Under the pieces are notes generated by a model that searched no databases, was not told the origin of the DNA, and was given only the letters and a program-made list of their open reading frames with translations. Positions 7,513 through 16,115 of a DNA stretch of 64,000 nucleotides are shown here, piece after piece. The stretch's first letter is position 1; every line of letters begins with the position of its first letter. Location: the NCBI RefSeq assembly GCF_000763575.1, contig NZ_CP009170.1, positions 397,501 through 461,500 on the forward strand, written 5' to 3'. The stretch comes from Thermoanaerobacter kivui. Lineage in GTDB: Bacteria; Bacillota; Thermoanaerobacteria; Thermoanaerobacterales; Thermoanaerobacteraceae. The translations under genes were made by a program, and so were the position numbers.

Positions 7513-10102
7513 ATATATATACAAAAATTTAATTTACAAAAAAGGACGCTTGGCTTTAATACTTTTTGGTGCCGCTATCTTATCAAGCGGCTTATCTTAT
7601 TTAGTAGGAATTGGTCAAACCTCAAAAATGACAGTACAGCAAGCATTACAGGAAAAATGGCGAAGTTCCTATGATATTTTAGTAATTCCGAAAGATATAG
7701 TTACTCCTTTAGATAAAAATTTAAATATTATGGAATCAAACCAAATTTCTAACTACAGCGGAGGCATTAGTATAAAAGATTGGGAAGAAATAAAAAAAAT
7801 TAATGATGTGGAAATTGCAGCTCCTGTCTCTATACTGGGATGGAGAATTCTTAATCTTCCACTTCCAACTTTTGAATCATTAGATCCCGGCGTATATCGA
7901 TTTGTCACAAAAGTTAAAACTTCTGACGGATTAAAAAATTACACTAAAGAAGTAGCTTATTATTTGATGAATCCATTTTCATTAGAAACAGTAAATAAAT
8001 TTCCTCCTACCTTATGGGATGATATGTGGAATAAATACGGTCTAAATTTTACCCCACAGAGCATCGCGAAGGCAAAAAATTTACCTTTTACATCTGTATA
8101 TTTTTATAAGCAAGCGATATTAGTTGGAGCGATAGATCCAGAAGAAGAAGCTAAATTAGTGGGACTAAATAAAAGTATAGTAGAAGGGAGATATTTTTCC
8201 AAATCAGACATTCCTAAAACTGATAAACCTATCACAATACCAGTTTTAGTCATGAATTGGCCTTTTTATGATATTTCCTACGAATACTATGTAGAGAAGT
8301 TGAAACTTCCAAAAATAGAAGATATACAATTGCTTTACTTCTTAAAGGAAAAAGGTGGTAAAAGTTACCTAGATAAAACACTTGCTAAAAAAAATGTATT
8401 TGAAAACAAATTAAGTGCCGAAAAAATGCATGAAATAGTAAAGAAGCAGCTTTTAGAAGGAAGTGAAGGAAGTAATGGTAGAAAACTTGTTTTGACAGGA
8501 GGTACTTATCTTCTTCCGACAAAAGTAAATTACAATTCAATAGAAGCCCCCTATAAAGACAGGTGGCCAATAGCTTTAGAAGCAGTTCCTCAAAATGTAA
8601 AAGATGAGGAAAAATATCGTTGGCTAAATCTAATTTTAATGGACGTCCCTGTTTTCAGACCTCTAAAAATAGCTTATGGAGAAGAAGTTGTCTTTAAAAC
8701 TATAGGCTTTTACGATGTGAAAAAGTTGCAAATAGCTACAGACCCTTTATCTGAACTTCCTATGGAACAATATAGACCCGCTCAGGCTCGAGTGGTATTG
8801 GATGATAATGGGAAGCCTTTAAATCCTGTTGTCACTTTAAAACCCACAGGAAGCCCTTTAGAAATCATCACAAGCCCTCCTCTCATACTTACCACAATAG
8901 AATCTGCAGAAGTTTTATTAGGGGATAAGCCTATCTCGGCAATTAGAATAAAGATAAAAGGAGTAGAACATTTTTCCTCAGAAAGTGAAAAAAAAGCAGA
9001 AAATATTGCCAAAGAAATAACCGCTCGTACAGGTCATAAAGCTTACGTAACACTGGGATCTTCTCCTAGAAATATTCTTGTTCATGCAAATAAAATAGGA
9101 TATTTAGAACAACTTTGGATTCAATTAGGAACAGCTATGACTATTGTAAAAGAAAACACATTAGCTTTTGGGATTTTTATTGCAATTTTAATTGTAGAAG
9201 CAATCCTGTTTGTCTTAGCTACCTCTATTGTCAATATTTTGTCTCGCAAAAATGAATTTGCCATACTTTTTTCCGTGGGATGGAGCACCGACTATATACA
9301 AAAGTTAATTGTAAAAGAAGGAGCGATAATAGGTGCAAGTGTAGGAATTATTGGAGTTATTTTGTCACTAATTGCATGGCATTTTCTAAATAGACCCGCC
9401 GAAACAAATAAGCTACTAGAAGTATTTTTAATATCTTTATTTTCCTACACTGCAGGTACAGCAATTTCATCTTTTACCATTAAAGAAGAAAATATATCTG
9501 AAATTTTAAAGTCTGGAGAAGTTAAAAGAGTAATTACCAAACGTTATAGCAAAAATTTGCTTTTAAATTTTCTTTTAAGTAGTATTTTCAATCGGCCGTG
9601 GAGAACTCTTTTATCAATTTTGTCAGCTTCTATACCAACATTCTTGCTAAGCGTTTTACTCTACATAAAAATACATTTGAACAATGTCTTACACATGACA
9701 CTGTTAGGAGAATACATTTCATTGGAACTTCAACCACAGCATTATTTGATAGGTATAATTTCAGTAATTATAGCAGTTGTCACAATTTCTGACCTTATAA
9801 GCCTTAACATTACAGATAAACGATTTGAACTGTCGCTCCTTTTAGCAGTTGGCTGGAGAAATAACTGGGTAAGAGGTTTAATTATAAGTGAAGGTGCAAT
9901 ATACGGTTTTGCCTCTGGAATAATTGGCATAATAGGATCAAATTTTATCTTATCTTTGCTTTATAAAAGTATGCACTTAAGTGTTGAAATAGTATTATTG
10001 ATGACAATGCTTTCAACAGTTATAGGATCCATAAGTGCTCTTATACCCTTTGAGCTTAAAGTAAAGTATTTAACTACATCAGGAGCTCTTAAAATACAGT
10101 AA
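7505..10102 (+). CDS. FtsX/MacB-like ABC permease with large external domain
   Basis: This 865-residue permease overlaps the ATPase gene by 8 bp. It has an N-terminal helix (about 13-33), a very large extracytoplasmic domain (about 40-545), then a membrane block near 553-660 ending the first FtsX domain (FAILFSVGWSTDYIQKLIVKEG), and a second FtsX domain near 720-860 (FELSLLLAVGWRNNWVRGLIISEGAIYG). The repeated SVGW and AVGW signatures followed by a basic helix are the coupling region of FtsX permeases. With the LolD-type ATPase it forms a mechanotransmission ABC machine; the external domain is far larger than in FtsX of cell division. The cysteine-rich peptide just upstream is a plausible cargo or partner, by position only. 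Confidence 0.8.
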   Translation: MLKYIYKNLIYKKGRLALILFGAAILSSGLSYLVGIGQTSKMTVQQALQEKWRSSYDILVIPKDIVTPLDKNLNIMESNQISNYSGGISIKDWEEIKKINDVEIAAPVSILGWRILNLPLPTFESLDPGVYRFVTKVKTSDGLKNYTKEVAYYLMNPFSLETVNKFPPTLWDDMWNKYGLNFTPQSIAKAKNLPFTSVYFYKQAILVGAIDPEEEAKLVGLNKSIVEGRYFSKSDIPKTDKPITIPVLVMNWPFYDISYEYYVEKLKLPKIEDIQLLYFLKEKGGKSYLDKTLAKKNVFENKLSAEKMHEIVKKQLLEGSEGSNGRKLVLTGGTYLLPTKVNYNSIEAPYKDRWPIALEAVPQNVKDEEKYRWLNLILMDVPVFRPLKIAYGEEVVFKTIGFYDVKKLQIATDPLSELPMEQYRPAQARVVLDDNGKPLNPVVTLKPTGSPLEIITSPPLILTTIESAEVLLGDKPISAIRIKIKGVEHFSSESEKKAENIAKEITARTGHKAYVTLGSSPRNILVHANKIGYLEQLWIQLGTAMTIVKENTLAFGIFIAILIVEAILFVLATSIVNILSRKNEFAILFSVGWSTDYIQKLIVKEGAIIGASVGIIGVILSLIAWHFLNRPAETNKLLEVFLISLFSYTAGTAISSFTIKEENISEILKSGEVKRVITKRYSKNLLLNFLLSSIFNRPWRTLLSILSASIPTFLLSVLLYIKIHLNNVLHMTLLGEYISLELQPQHYLIGIISVIIAVVTISDLISLNITDKRFELSLLLAVGWRNNWVRGLIISEGAIYGFASGIIGIIGSNFILSLLYKSMHLSVEIVLLMTMLSTVIGSISALIPFELKVKYLTTSGALKIQ

Positions 10103-10117
10103 AAATGATATTCCTCA

Positions 10118-10180
10118 AACAGAGGGGACGGTTCCTTCTGTCTGATTTTTTCAAACAAAAGGAACTGTTCCCTCTGTTTT
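10118..10180. repeat. GGAACCGTCCC-type inverted repeat, copy B, probable terminator
   Basis: AAACAGAGGGGACGGTTCCT (10118-10137) pairs imperfectly with AAGGAACTGTTCCCTCTGTT (10159-10178) and ends in TTTT. It follows the permease gene by 15 bp, where it can act as a terminator. It is the best preserved of three copies (others at 4708 and 27534). Confidence 0.65.
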
Positions 10181-10208
10181 CTGGAAATTGTATTAATAAA
10201 AATTTAAT

Positions 10209-10256
10209 AATTTGTAACCAATTTGTAATATCAGATGGACGAAATAATGGTATAAT
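10209..10256 (+). promoter_or_regulatory. promoter with 11-bp-spaced direct repeat, copy 1
   Basis: Two AATTTGTAA copies lie at 10209-10217 and 10220-10228, one helical turn apart. An extended -10 (TGGTATAAT, 10248-10256) follows 22 bp after TATAAT-upstream spacing identical to copy 2 at 11842. No good -35 is present, so the repeats are likely an activator site. It drives the gene at 10332. Confidence 0.6.
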
Positions 10257-10331
10257 GATAATATGAGTAGAAACATTGGATGCTTGGGTGAAAGATTAAA
10301 AAGTTTTTAAAGCAGTAATTGGGGGGATAAG

Positions 10332-10916
10332 ATGAGAGGAAGATATTTTTTAATTTTTGTACTTGGAATAATAATTGGTGTATTGATATCCCAGGGATTT
10401 ACAAAATATACAGCTAAGGAGACAATGGCGAAAAATATTCAAAACATTGATTTGGCAAATCCAATTTCTCAAAAAGAAATTTTGAAACAATTAAAGGAAA
10501 GTCCATCTTTTGATATGTCACAAATACCCGTGTATAGTTCTGATATTTATGGAGGAATATGGAAAGATTATGACGTTGATTCTGCTTCATTTGATGATTG
10601 GAAATTACCTAAAGTGTGGCAAAAATATATTTATTCTCAAGATGATAAAACAGACCCTACATCTATTAACAATGATTCCAATGATAATTTTTTATACATA
10701 ACGCTTCAAGGAGTTGTTTTCTTATATTCTCCACCTGACGGTAGGTATTGGCCGCCTGTGCCTATGTTTGGTGATATACCACCTGGTTCAGTAATAGTTG
10801 CACAGCATGTTCCTATAAAACCTGCTGTTGAATCAGGTATAATACCTGTATATCATGGGCAAGCATTTATAAAGGGTTATCCTTTGCCTGAAGAATGGAA
10901 AAGAGCATTAAAGTAA
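10332..10916 (+). CDS. membrane-anchored exported protein of unknown function
   Basis: The 194-residue product starts at ATG 10332 after a GGGGGG-rich site. Residues 4-22 form a signal anchor (YFLIFVLGIIIGVLISQGF). The exposed part has two sections: a charged linker to about residue 65, and a globular tail with many Tyr, Trp and Pro (YSPPDGRYWPPVPMFGDIPPG, repeated IPVYHG and IPVYSS). I recognise no family. Its promoter region is nearly identical to that of the lipoprotein gene at 11926, so the two are probably made together. It ends in a strong bidirectional terminator shared with the convergent gene at 10966. Confidence 0.55.
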   Translation: MRGRYFLIFVLGIIIGVLISQGFTKYTAKETMAKNIQNIDLANPISQKEILKQLKESPSFDMSQIPVYSSDIYGGIWKDYDVDSASFDDWKLPKVWQKYIYSQDDKTDPTSINNDSNDNFLYITLQGVVFLYSPPDGRYWPPVPMFGDIPPGSVIVAQHVPIKPAVESGIIPVYHGQAFIKGYPLPEEWKRALK

Positions 10917-10931
10917 ATGTAACAATTTTTT

Positions 10932-10970
10932 ATTAAAGAGGGACTGATAAAGTTACAGTCCCTCTTTAAT
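10932..10970. terminator. bidirectional terminator
   Basis: A perfect 15-bp stem (ATTAAAGAGGGACTG, 10932-10946, with its complement at 10956-10970) around a 9-base loop lies between two convergent genes. The stop codon of the minus-strand gene (10966-10968) is inside the stem. Confidence 0.8.
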
Positions 10971-11604
10971 AAATATAATTGTACGAATCTTGCCAACCCG
11001 AATTTATTACAATATTAATTAGAGATTGTCCAGGCTGGGTATCTGTTCCACTAAAATAATGACCAGCATCCCATTCAGATGCACCAAGAGCTTCTAAAAC
11101 AGAATATAGAGCTTGATGTTCATAATATGTCAATTGTTGAGGAGTTGGGAACTCAGGAATATCATTTAATCCATAATGTGTTACGCCTTGAGCTGTTACT
11201 GTATTTCCATTATCATTTTTTACTGTTGCTGTTTTTCCTCCCGCTTTATAACCGATGTTATAGAACGTTGAAAGTTTAGTTGGAAAGCCAAAAATGTCTA
11301 TATGACTGCCATCATTGTAATAATTCATTTGTGTTATATAAGCTTGCACACCGTCGTTTAAGGTACAAAATATAGGAAATGCATTTCCAGTACTACCTCC
11401 ACAATATCCACTCACACATATTCCACTTGGAGCCCATGTTTGAAATGCAGGATTTTTTATTGGCATTCCCCATTCTTGATACCAATGAGCTAATATTGCA
11501 GCAACGGGCAATTGTAAGGAGCGTGAAGCTGTTTGTGCATAACTTAAATAGTTGTTTACAAAAGTTGTATAATTTGGTTTTGGGCTTGTTGGACAAGTAG
11601 CCAT
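10966..11604 (-). CDS. putative peptidoglycan hydrolase, glucosaminidase-like
   Basis: This 212-residue protein starts at 11604 (GCGAGG upstream) and has no signal peptide. The N-terminal half has LQLPVAAILAHWYQEWG, which resembles the helix bearing the catalytic glutamate in GH73/FlgJ-type glucosaminidases, followed by NPAFQTW and FCTLNDGVQAYITQMNYY, the region that normally lines the glycan groove. The C-terminus has ALGASEWDAGHYFSG. Lack of an export signal would suit a phage- or bacteriocin-like lysin released another way. On the same strand, 89 bp upstream, sits a relic of a sigma-like gene. Family assignment is by motif resemblance only. Confidence 0.5.
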   Translation of the reverse strand: MATCPTSPKPNYTTFVNNYLSYAQTASRSLQLPVAAILAHWYQEWGMPIKNPAFQTWAPSGICVSGYCGGSTGNAFPIFCTLNDGVQAYITQMNYYNDGSHIDIFGFPTKLSTFYNIGYKAGGKTATVKNDNGNTVTAQGVTHYGLNDIPEFPTPQQLTYYEHQALYSVLEALGASEWDAGHYFSGTDTQPGQSLINIVINSGWQDSYNYIY

Positions 11605-11692
11605 AAAAATCTACCTCGCTTTTATTATTTTTTCGAAGGACTAATCGGCCGATTTACCCTTCTACCTATTAAAGAGAGTTTTATATGCTAAT

Positions 11693-11803
11693 TTACAACC
11701 CATCTAAGAAATCTTCTCCTAAAAATTCTCTCATTTTTTTCAATGCTTTTTTCTTTGTTTTATTTACTGCCTGCTGCGAAATATGGAGCTTTAAGGCTAT
11801 TTT
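11693..11803 (-). pseudogene. relic of a sigma region 4-like gene
   Basis: A 36-codon stretch ending at TAA 11693-11695 reads KIALKLHISQQAVNKTKKKA and then a LKKMREFLGEDFL helix, which lines up with the helix-turn-helix of the protein at 1-210 (KEIASMLHKTQSCISKMKKRA). A TAG at 11804-11806 closes the frame on the 5' side and no start is available, so only the C-terminus remains. It points toward the hydrolase gene at 10966. Confidence 0.6.
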
Positions 11804-11841
11804 CTAAGCAAATTATTAAGGGGAATTAATAAAAATTTAAT

Positions 11842-11889
11842 AATTTGTAACCAATTTGTAATATCTGACAAACGAAATAATGGTATAAT
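11842..11889 (+). promoter_or_regulatory. promoter with 11-bp-spaced direct repeat, copy 2
   Basis: AATTTGTAA occurs at 11842-11850 and 11853-11861, and TGGTATAAT at 11881-11889, with the same spacing as at 10209-10256. About 60 bp around it are nearly identical in the two places. It drives the lipoprotein gene at 11926. Confidence 0.6.
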
Positions 11890-11925
11890 GTTGGTAGAAG
11901 AATTTATGGGAGGTTTTGGTGAGGA

Positions 11926-13017
11926 ATGAAAAAAGCTCTTGTAATTTTGATAATTTTAACTTTGTTATTTGGCGGATGCCAAACAAAAAGAGAGGTTAAG
12001 GAGAGTAATACGTTTCACAAACTAATTCCTAATTTTCAATATTTCCAAATGATAGATAGAAATAATGGATGGGCTATTGGAGAAAATATGGGAGAAAATA
12101 AAGTATTTATTACAAATGATGGAGGCACTACATGGGTGACTGCTTCGACTTCTGCCATAGGTGACATTCGTGAATGGTTTTTTATGGATTCTGATCATGC
12201 TTGGATACTTTATTCTAATGAGACTCTCTATAAGACGGAAGATAGAGGTAAAAACTGGGATGCTGATGAAGTGCCTTTTGGTATGGGTAAATTATTTTTT
12301 ATAAATTCCGGTGGAGAATATCAAGGCTGGGCCCTTAAGGAATATGGGCTTGCGTCTGGGAATGTGCCTGTGGATGTTTATAAATTAATAAACAATAAAT
12401 GGATTCTCATTCACGAAGGAGAATTGCCTAACAGTACTTCAGCATCTCCTAATCCACTTCCATATGAAGGGGAGAAAAAGAGCTTTGTTTTTTTGCCTGA
12501 TGTAAAAACGGGTTTTATTACAGTGGAAAGGTGTGAACCAGGAAAATCTAGTTTATACATGACCACTGATGGAAGATATACATGGAATAAAAAAATTATT
12601 CCACTGCTTTCAAGATTTGATGAAGAATATATTTCTGTATATTCTCTTAAACTTGTTGATGGTGAAATCATTTGGCCAATATCTGCATTTGATGATGTGA
12701 GAGGGGATTTTGAGGAAGTGTTTTTAGTAAGCAAGGATAATGGGAATAGTTGGAAAGAGAAGGCTTCTTTTGTATCCAAGAATTCTCCCAGAGAGGTTTA
12801 TGTAGTAGATGAAGAAAACTGGTATGTTTTATTTGAAGATGAATTATTTAAAACAAATAACGGAGGAAATACATGGGAAAAGCTAAATATTCCTCAAGGT
12901 ACATTTCAAATTCAATTTATAGATAATAAAACAGTGTGGGCTTTAGCTTCAACATCGGGTGGGACAAATTTATTTTACAGTGAAAATGGCGGTTATACGT
13001 GGGATAAGAAGTTTTAA
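11926..13017 (+). CDS. lipoprotein with Ycf48/BNR-like beta-propeller repeats
   Basis: This 363-residue protein begins with a signal peptide and lipobox (LLFGGC, Cys near residue 19). The body has at least five Asp-box-like repeats of the form S/T-x-D/N-x-G-x-T/S-W: ITNDGGTTW, KTEDRGKNW, VSKDNGNSW, KTNNGGNTW and YSENGGYTW, spaced as in a six- or seven-bladed propeller (Ycf48 or sialidase type). Such proteins are surface-exposed binding scaffolds, so no enzymatic role is implied. It shares its promoter type with the gene at 10332 and heads a cluster with the membrane-anchored proteins at 13064 and 13536. Confidence 0.7.
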   Translation: MKKALVILIILTLLFGGCQTKREVKESNTFHKLIPNFQYFQMIDRNNGWAIGENMGENKVFITNDGGTTWVTASTSAIGDIREWFFMDSDHAWILYSNETLYKTEDRGKNWDADEVPFGMGKLFFINSGGEYQGWALKEYGLASGNVPVDVYKLINNKWILIHEGELPNSTSASPNPLPYEGEKKSFVFLPDVKTGFITVERCEPGKSSLYMTTDGRYTWNKKIIPLLSRFDEEYISVYSLKLVDGEIIWPISAFDDVRGDFEEVFLVSKDNGNSWKEKASFVSKNSPREVYVVDEENWYVLFEDELFKTNNGGNTWEKLNIPQGTFQIQFIDNKTVWALASTSGGTNLFYSENGGYTWDKKF

Positions 13018-13063
13018 AATTTCAATTGGTGTATAAGGAGAAAATGAGGAGGATGAGAACAGA

Positions 13064-13486
13064 ATGTATAGAAAAATAAGAGTTATTGTATTAATTGTAA
13101 TAATTTATTTTATCGCTATTTTGGCTAAAAATCTGTATGAATATAGAGTAAAGACCATTGATGAAGCCATTGGATTTAATCTTGATAATGTTTATAAAGT
13201 AGAGATATTAAGAAATGAGCAACCAAAAATAACAGAAGATAAAGAAAAAATTAAAGAATTAACCGAATGGTTAAGAGGATACAAATATAAAATGAGCAGC
13301 ACGGTAAAAGGAAAAATAGATTTTTCTTATTATGTAATAAATTTTTATTCTCATGTAGAGAACGGCTTTATAGCTTTTGATAAAGATAATAAAAAAATAA
13401 TTATAGTAAATGGGTATACATACGATGTTTTCGATAACTCTATTGTACAGGATTATTTACAGTCTTTTTGGGAATCTATCAGATAA
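13064..13486 (+). CDS. small membrane-anchored protein of unknown function
   Basis: The 140-residue product has an N-terminal signal anchor (VIVLIVIIYFIAILA, about 7-22) and a charged external domain of mixed alpha/beta character with a Tyr-rich end (YYVINFYSHV, VNGYTYDVFD). GAGGAGGATGAG precedes ATG 13064. It lies 46 bp after the propeller lipoprotein and 49 bp before the SurA-like gene, probably in one transcript. I do not recognise the family. Confidence 0.5.
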   Translation: MYRKIRVIVLIVIIYFIAILAKNLYEYRVKTIDEAIGFNLDNVYKVEILRNEQPKITEDKEKIKELTEWLRGYKYKMSSTVKGKIDFSYYVINFYSHVENGFIAFDKDNKKIIIVNGYTYDVFDNSIVQDYLQSFWESIR

Positions 13487-13535
13487 GGCGAAGTAAAAAA
13501 TAAAATAAATTAGGAATGGAAGGATTAATATTTGT

Positions 13536-14276
13536 TTGGAGGTAGGTGCAACGAGGAAAACAAAAACTTTTTTATTAATCGCTTTTGCCATTGTTTTATC
13601 ATTGAGTATAATTGCCGTTGGATTGTCAGTCTCGAGAGTTAGTGCAGGGGATGGGCCAAATCAATCACAGTTTGATAAAATTATTGAAAAAGTAGGCAGT
13701 TTTTTAAAGGGTAATAAAGACAAATTGAAAGTCAATGAAGGGGATGTGATTGCAGAGGCTAACGGTATACCGATATATAAAAACGAATTTGAATTGCGTA
13801 AGGGATTGACATTGGCATCGGAAGGACAGGTAAACGATATAAATAATTTTGTTTTAAATAAATTGGTGAGAGAGAAAGTAAAAGAATATCTTGCTATGAA
13901 ATACAATCTAAAGGTATCTGAAGATGAAATAAATTTATATATTGAAAAAGAGAAACAACAATTTAAAGAATTTCCTGAAGCGGAGGGAAAATTGAAAGAG
14001 TTAATTTCTGCAAGTGGTATGACATATGAGGAATACTGGAACGATTATGAGAGATACAATGTAAAAAGAATGTTGCTTTTTGATAAGCTGTACAATGCGA
14101 TAATCAATGAAGGAATTAAAAATAGGGAATTGAAGAAAACGGATAAAATGACCATAGAGGTGCAAAATGAGTATAAAAAGTATTTTGACAATATAATAGA
14201 TCAATATGTAAAACAGGCTAAAATATCGATTGATGAAAAATATAAAGATATGTTTAGAGGCTTCAGAGTAGATTGA
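13536..14276 (+). CDS. exported SurA/PrsA N-terminal-like protein
   Basis: This 246-residue protein has a signal anchor near residues 12-34 (LLIAFAIVLSLSIIAVGLS). The body begins VIAEANGIPIYKNEFELRKG, the standard opening of SurA/PrsA chaperone domains, followed by a helical region with NKLVREKVKEYLAMKYNLKVSEDEI, also typical. The parvulin peptidyl-prolyl isomerase domain that usually follows is absent, so it would be a chaperone-only member. The TTG at 13536 is the first start in frame with GGAAGG upstream; the true start could be a few codons later. It may assist folding of the exported proteins coded beside it. Confidence 0.6.
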   Translation: MEVGATRKTKTFLLIAFAIVLSLSIIAVGLSVSRVSAGDGPNQSQFDKIIEKVGSFLKGNKDKLKVNEGDVIAEANGIPIYKNEFELRKGLTLASEGQVNDINNFVLNKLVREKVKEYLAMKYNLKVSEDEINLYIEKEKQQFKEFPEAEGKLKELISASGMTYEEYWNDYERYNVKRMLLFDKLYNAIINEGIKNRELKKTDKMTIEVQNEYKKYFDNIIDQYVKQAKISIDEKYKDMFRGFRVD

Positions 14277-14299
14277 TTTTGTAGAGGTAGGAGAGGGGA

Positions 14300-14712
14300 A
14301 TGAAAAAATTTTTTATAATACTATTGCTCTATAGACGTTGGAAAAAATATATATTATAATAACCGTAAAGAATACTTAAGAGGTTTTACAAGATTTAAAA
14401 ATGTATAAATTTTACAAAATATTAAAAAATATCAATTGATAATAGTAGCAATGAGAAAAAATATAAAACCTTTACCTTTTACTAGAACGCCTTTTAAACC
14501 AGATGTCCTTTGGATACGAACACATAACCTTAACTTCTACAAAATATTTTTATCCGACATCAAACTATTATTACTATGATCTTTCAAGTTATGGTTGGCT
14601 ACCTGTAAGAACGGATATTTTGCATGGATATGTTTCTACTTCATGGGTAGCACTTCATAGGGAGACTAGTAGTGAATGGGTGTTGATGTTAAATAATGGA
14701 TATGTAAATTGA
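14300..14712 (+). pseudogene. degenerate exported-protein gene
   Basis: ATG 14300, with GAGAGGGG just upstream, encodes only MKKFFIILLLYRRWKKYIL before a stop at 14357, which looks like a signal-peptide start cut short. At 14503-14712 an ORF of 69 codons lacking a ribosome site encodes a Tyr/Ser-rich tail (TSNYYYYDLSSYGW, VSTSWVALHRETSSEW, LMLNNGYVN) like an extracellular domain end. I read the two as remnants of one secreted protein whose middle is lost or scrambled, but they could be unrelated. Confidence 0.35.
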
Positions 14713-14794
14713 TATTAAATTAAAAGAATTGAAAAGTATTACAATAACACAGAGGTATTCTTTTTTATAAAAATAAAAGAAAGGGAGAGTGTTA

Positions 14795-15181
14795 ATGAAA
14801 GAAGAAAATGTAGAGTTTAAGATATTTTTTATATTGCTAATATATATTTATTTAATGGTAGGTAACATATTGTTACAAAAGATAATCCGTATTTCAGAAG
14901 TTACATACAACTAAATAATACTTGTGTGGGGTAATCTAATTTTTTATTTCGCTTTAGGAATATTATTAACAATTCCTTTCTTTTTAAGTGAAACAAAGAA
15001 AGAAGGGAATTGGATGATAAATTATAAATGTCTATTGGCTTTTATTTTACCCTTATTTGCAGTAGTTTTTTTGTATTTTTATCCCATCTTATTGGACCTT
15101 TCTTATGTACTAGGACATGTTATTAATGCACTATCTGTGGTAGCAGGATATTCATTGATTTTTATAGTCAGCAAGAAGTAA
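14795..15181 (+). pseudogene. small membrane protein split by an in-frame TAA
   Basis: ATG 14795 (AAGGGAGAG upstream) opens a frame with one membrane helix (IFFILLIYIYLMVGNILL) that stops at TAA 14912-14914. The same frame continues at once to 15181 with three more helices (LIFYFALGILLTIPFF, LAFILPLFAVVFLYFYPI and VINALSVVAGYSLIFIV). Read through, it is one 128-residue four-helix membrane protein. A GTG at 14924 could start the second part but has no ribosome site. This is the second gene in the region broken by a single TAA, after 6458. Function unknown. Confidence 0.55.
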
Positions 15182-15224
15182 GAAATAGCTTTAAAAATAA
15201 ATTGGTACACCAACTGTGAAAATA

Positions 15225-15256
15225 CCCCTCTGAGCTAGATTTACATCTCAGAGGGG
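15225..15256 (-). terminator. terminator of the YtrA-type operon
   Basis: CCCCTCTGAG (15225-15234) and CTCAGAGGGG (15247-15256) form a perfect 10-bp stem. On the minus strand it is followed by TATTTT, so it serves the operon ending at 15318. Confidence 0.65.
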
Positions 15257-15317
15257 GAGAATCAAATAGATGTTTTATAGGAAAATCAATTTAAATTTCT
15301 TATTGTTACCTTGTTTA

Positions 15318-16115
15318 TTAGGTACTTTTTAGGTAGCCTACAATTATTTGATTTAAGCGGGGATATTCACCTATATCTTCTTCAGTTTGTACTAAAACTT
15401 CGTTATTCATTACTGCGATTACTTTTGCCCCTTTTATGTTTTCATTCAAACTTACTATTCTGTGCTTTTGTTTTGCATCATCAATGGAATCTGTATATAG
15501 TATTTTTCCATCTTTTATTATGGCAAAACTTGTGGCATATTCTTCTAATTCGAATATTTCATGAGAGGAAAGAAGTATTGTACCTTTCTTTTCATTTACA
15601 TATTGTTTTATAATTTCTATGAGTTCAAACCTAGCAGCTGGGTCAAGATGCTGTGTAGGCTCATCTAAAATTATGAATTTTGCATTTGTTGAAAAAGCTA
15701 ATATCGCTAATATAAGGGTTTTTTGACCCCTTGAGAATTTTTGCATCTCTTCATTTAAGTTAAAGCCATATCGGGAGAGAAAGTTTTTAAAAAACATATC
15801 ATCCCATGATGGATACAGAGTTTTGTACAGTTTGTAATAGTCTGCCAGTTGTAAATTGTTAAAGACTTTTCTGTGTTCTGTAACAAACGCTATATCTTTT
15901 TTTATAGAAGGGTGAAAAGGCTTTTCGAATATGAATATTTCGCCTGAATCCTTTTTTACTGCGTTCATTATGCATTTTAATGTTGTGGTTTTTCCTGCAC
16001 CGTTTGGACCCACAAGTGCCATTATTTCTCCTTCTTCTACTTTAAAAGTTACATTGGAGAGTATTTGTTTTCCATCAATTTGTTTACTTAGATTCTTTAC
16101 TTCTAATGTGTACAT
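15318..16115 (-). CDS. ABC transporter ATP-binding protein, YtrB type
   Basis: This 265-residue ATPase carries Walker A GPNGAGKTT (about residue 36), Walker B FIILDEPTQHLD (about 160) and the H-loop SSHEI. The signature is FSRGQKT rather than LSGGQ, a variant common in the YtrB/YtrE-like exporters that travel with short GntR regulators. It is the last gene of an operon with a permease and a YtrA-like regulator. Such systems in Bacillus respond to cell-envelope antibiotics; the same role here is inference. Confidence 0.75.
   Translation of the reverse strand: MYTLEVKNLSKQIDGKQILSNVTFKVEEGEIMALVGPNGAGKTTTLKCIMNAVKKDSGEIFIFEKPFHPSIKKDIAFVTEHRKVFNNLQLADYYKLYKTLYPSWDDMFFKNFLSRYGFNLNEEMQKFSRGQKTLILAILAFSTNAKFIILDEPTQHLDPAARFELIEIIKQYVNEKKGTILLSSHEIFELEEYATSFAIIKDGKILYTDSIDDAKQKHRIVSLNENIKGAKVIAVMNNEVLVQTEEDIGEYPRLNQIIVGYLKST

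Noticed and set aside
14924-15181. Independent 85-residue membrane protein starting at GTG 14924
   Set aside because: No ribosome site, and the frame is continuous with the ORF at 14795 apart from one TAA, so a single split gene is the better reading.
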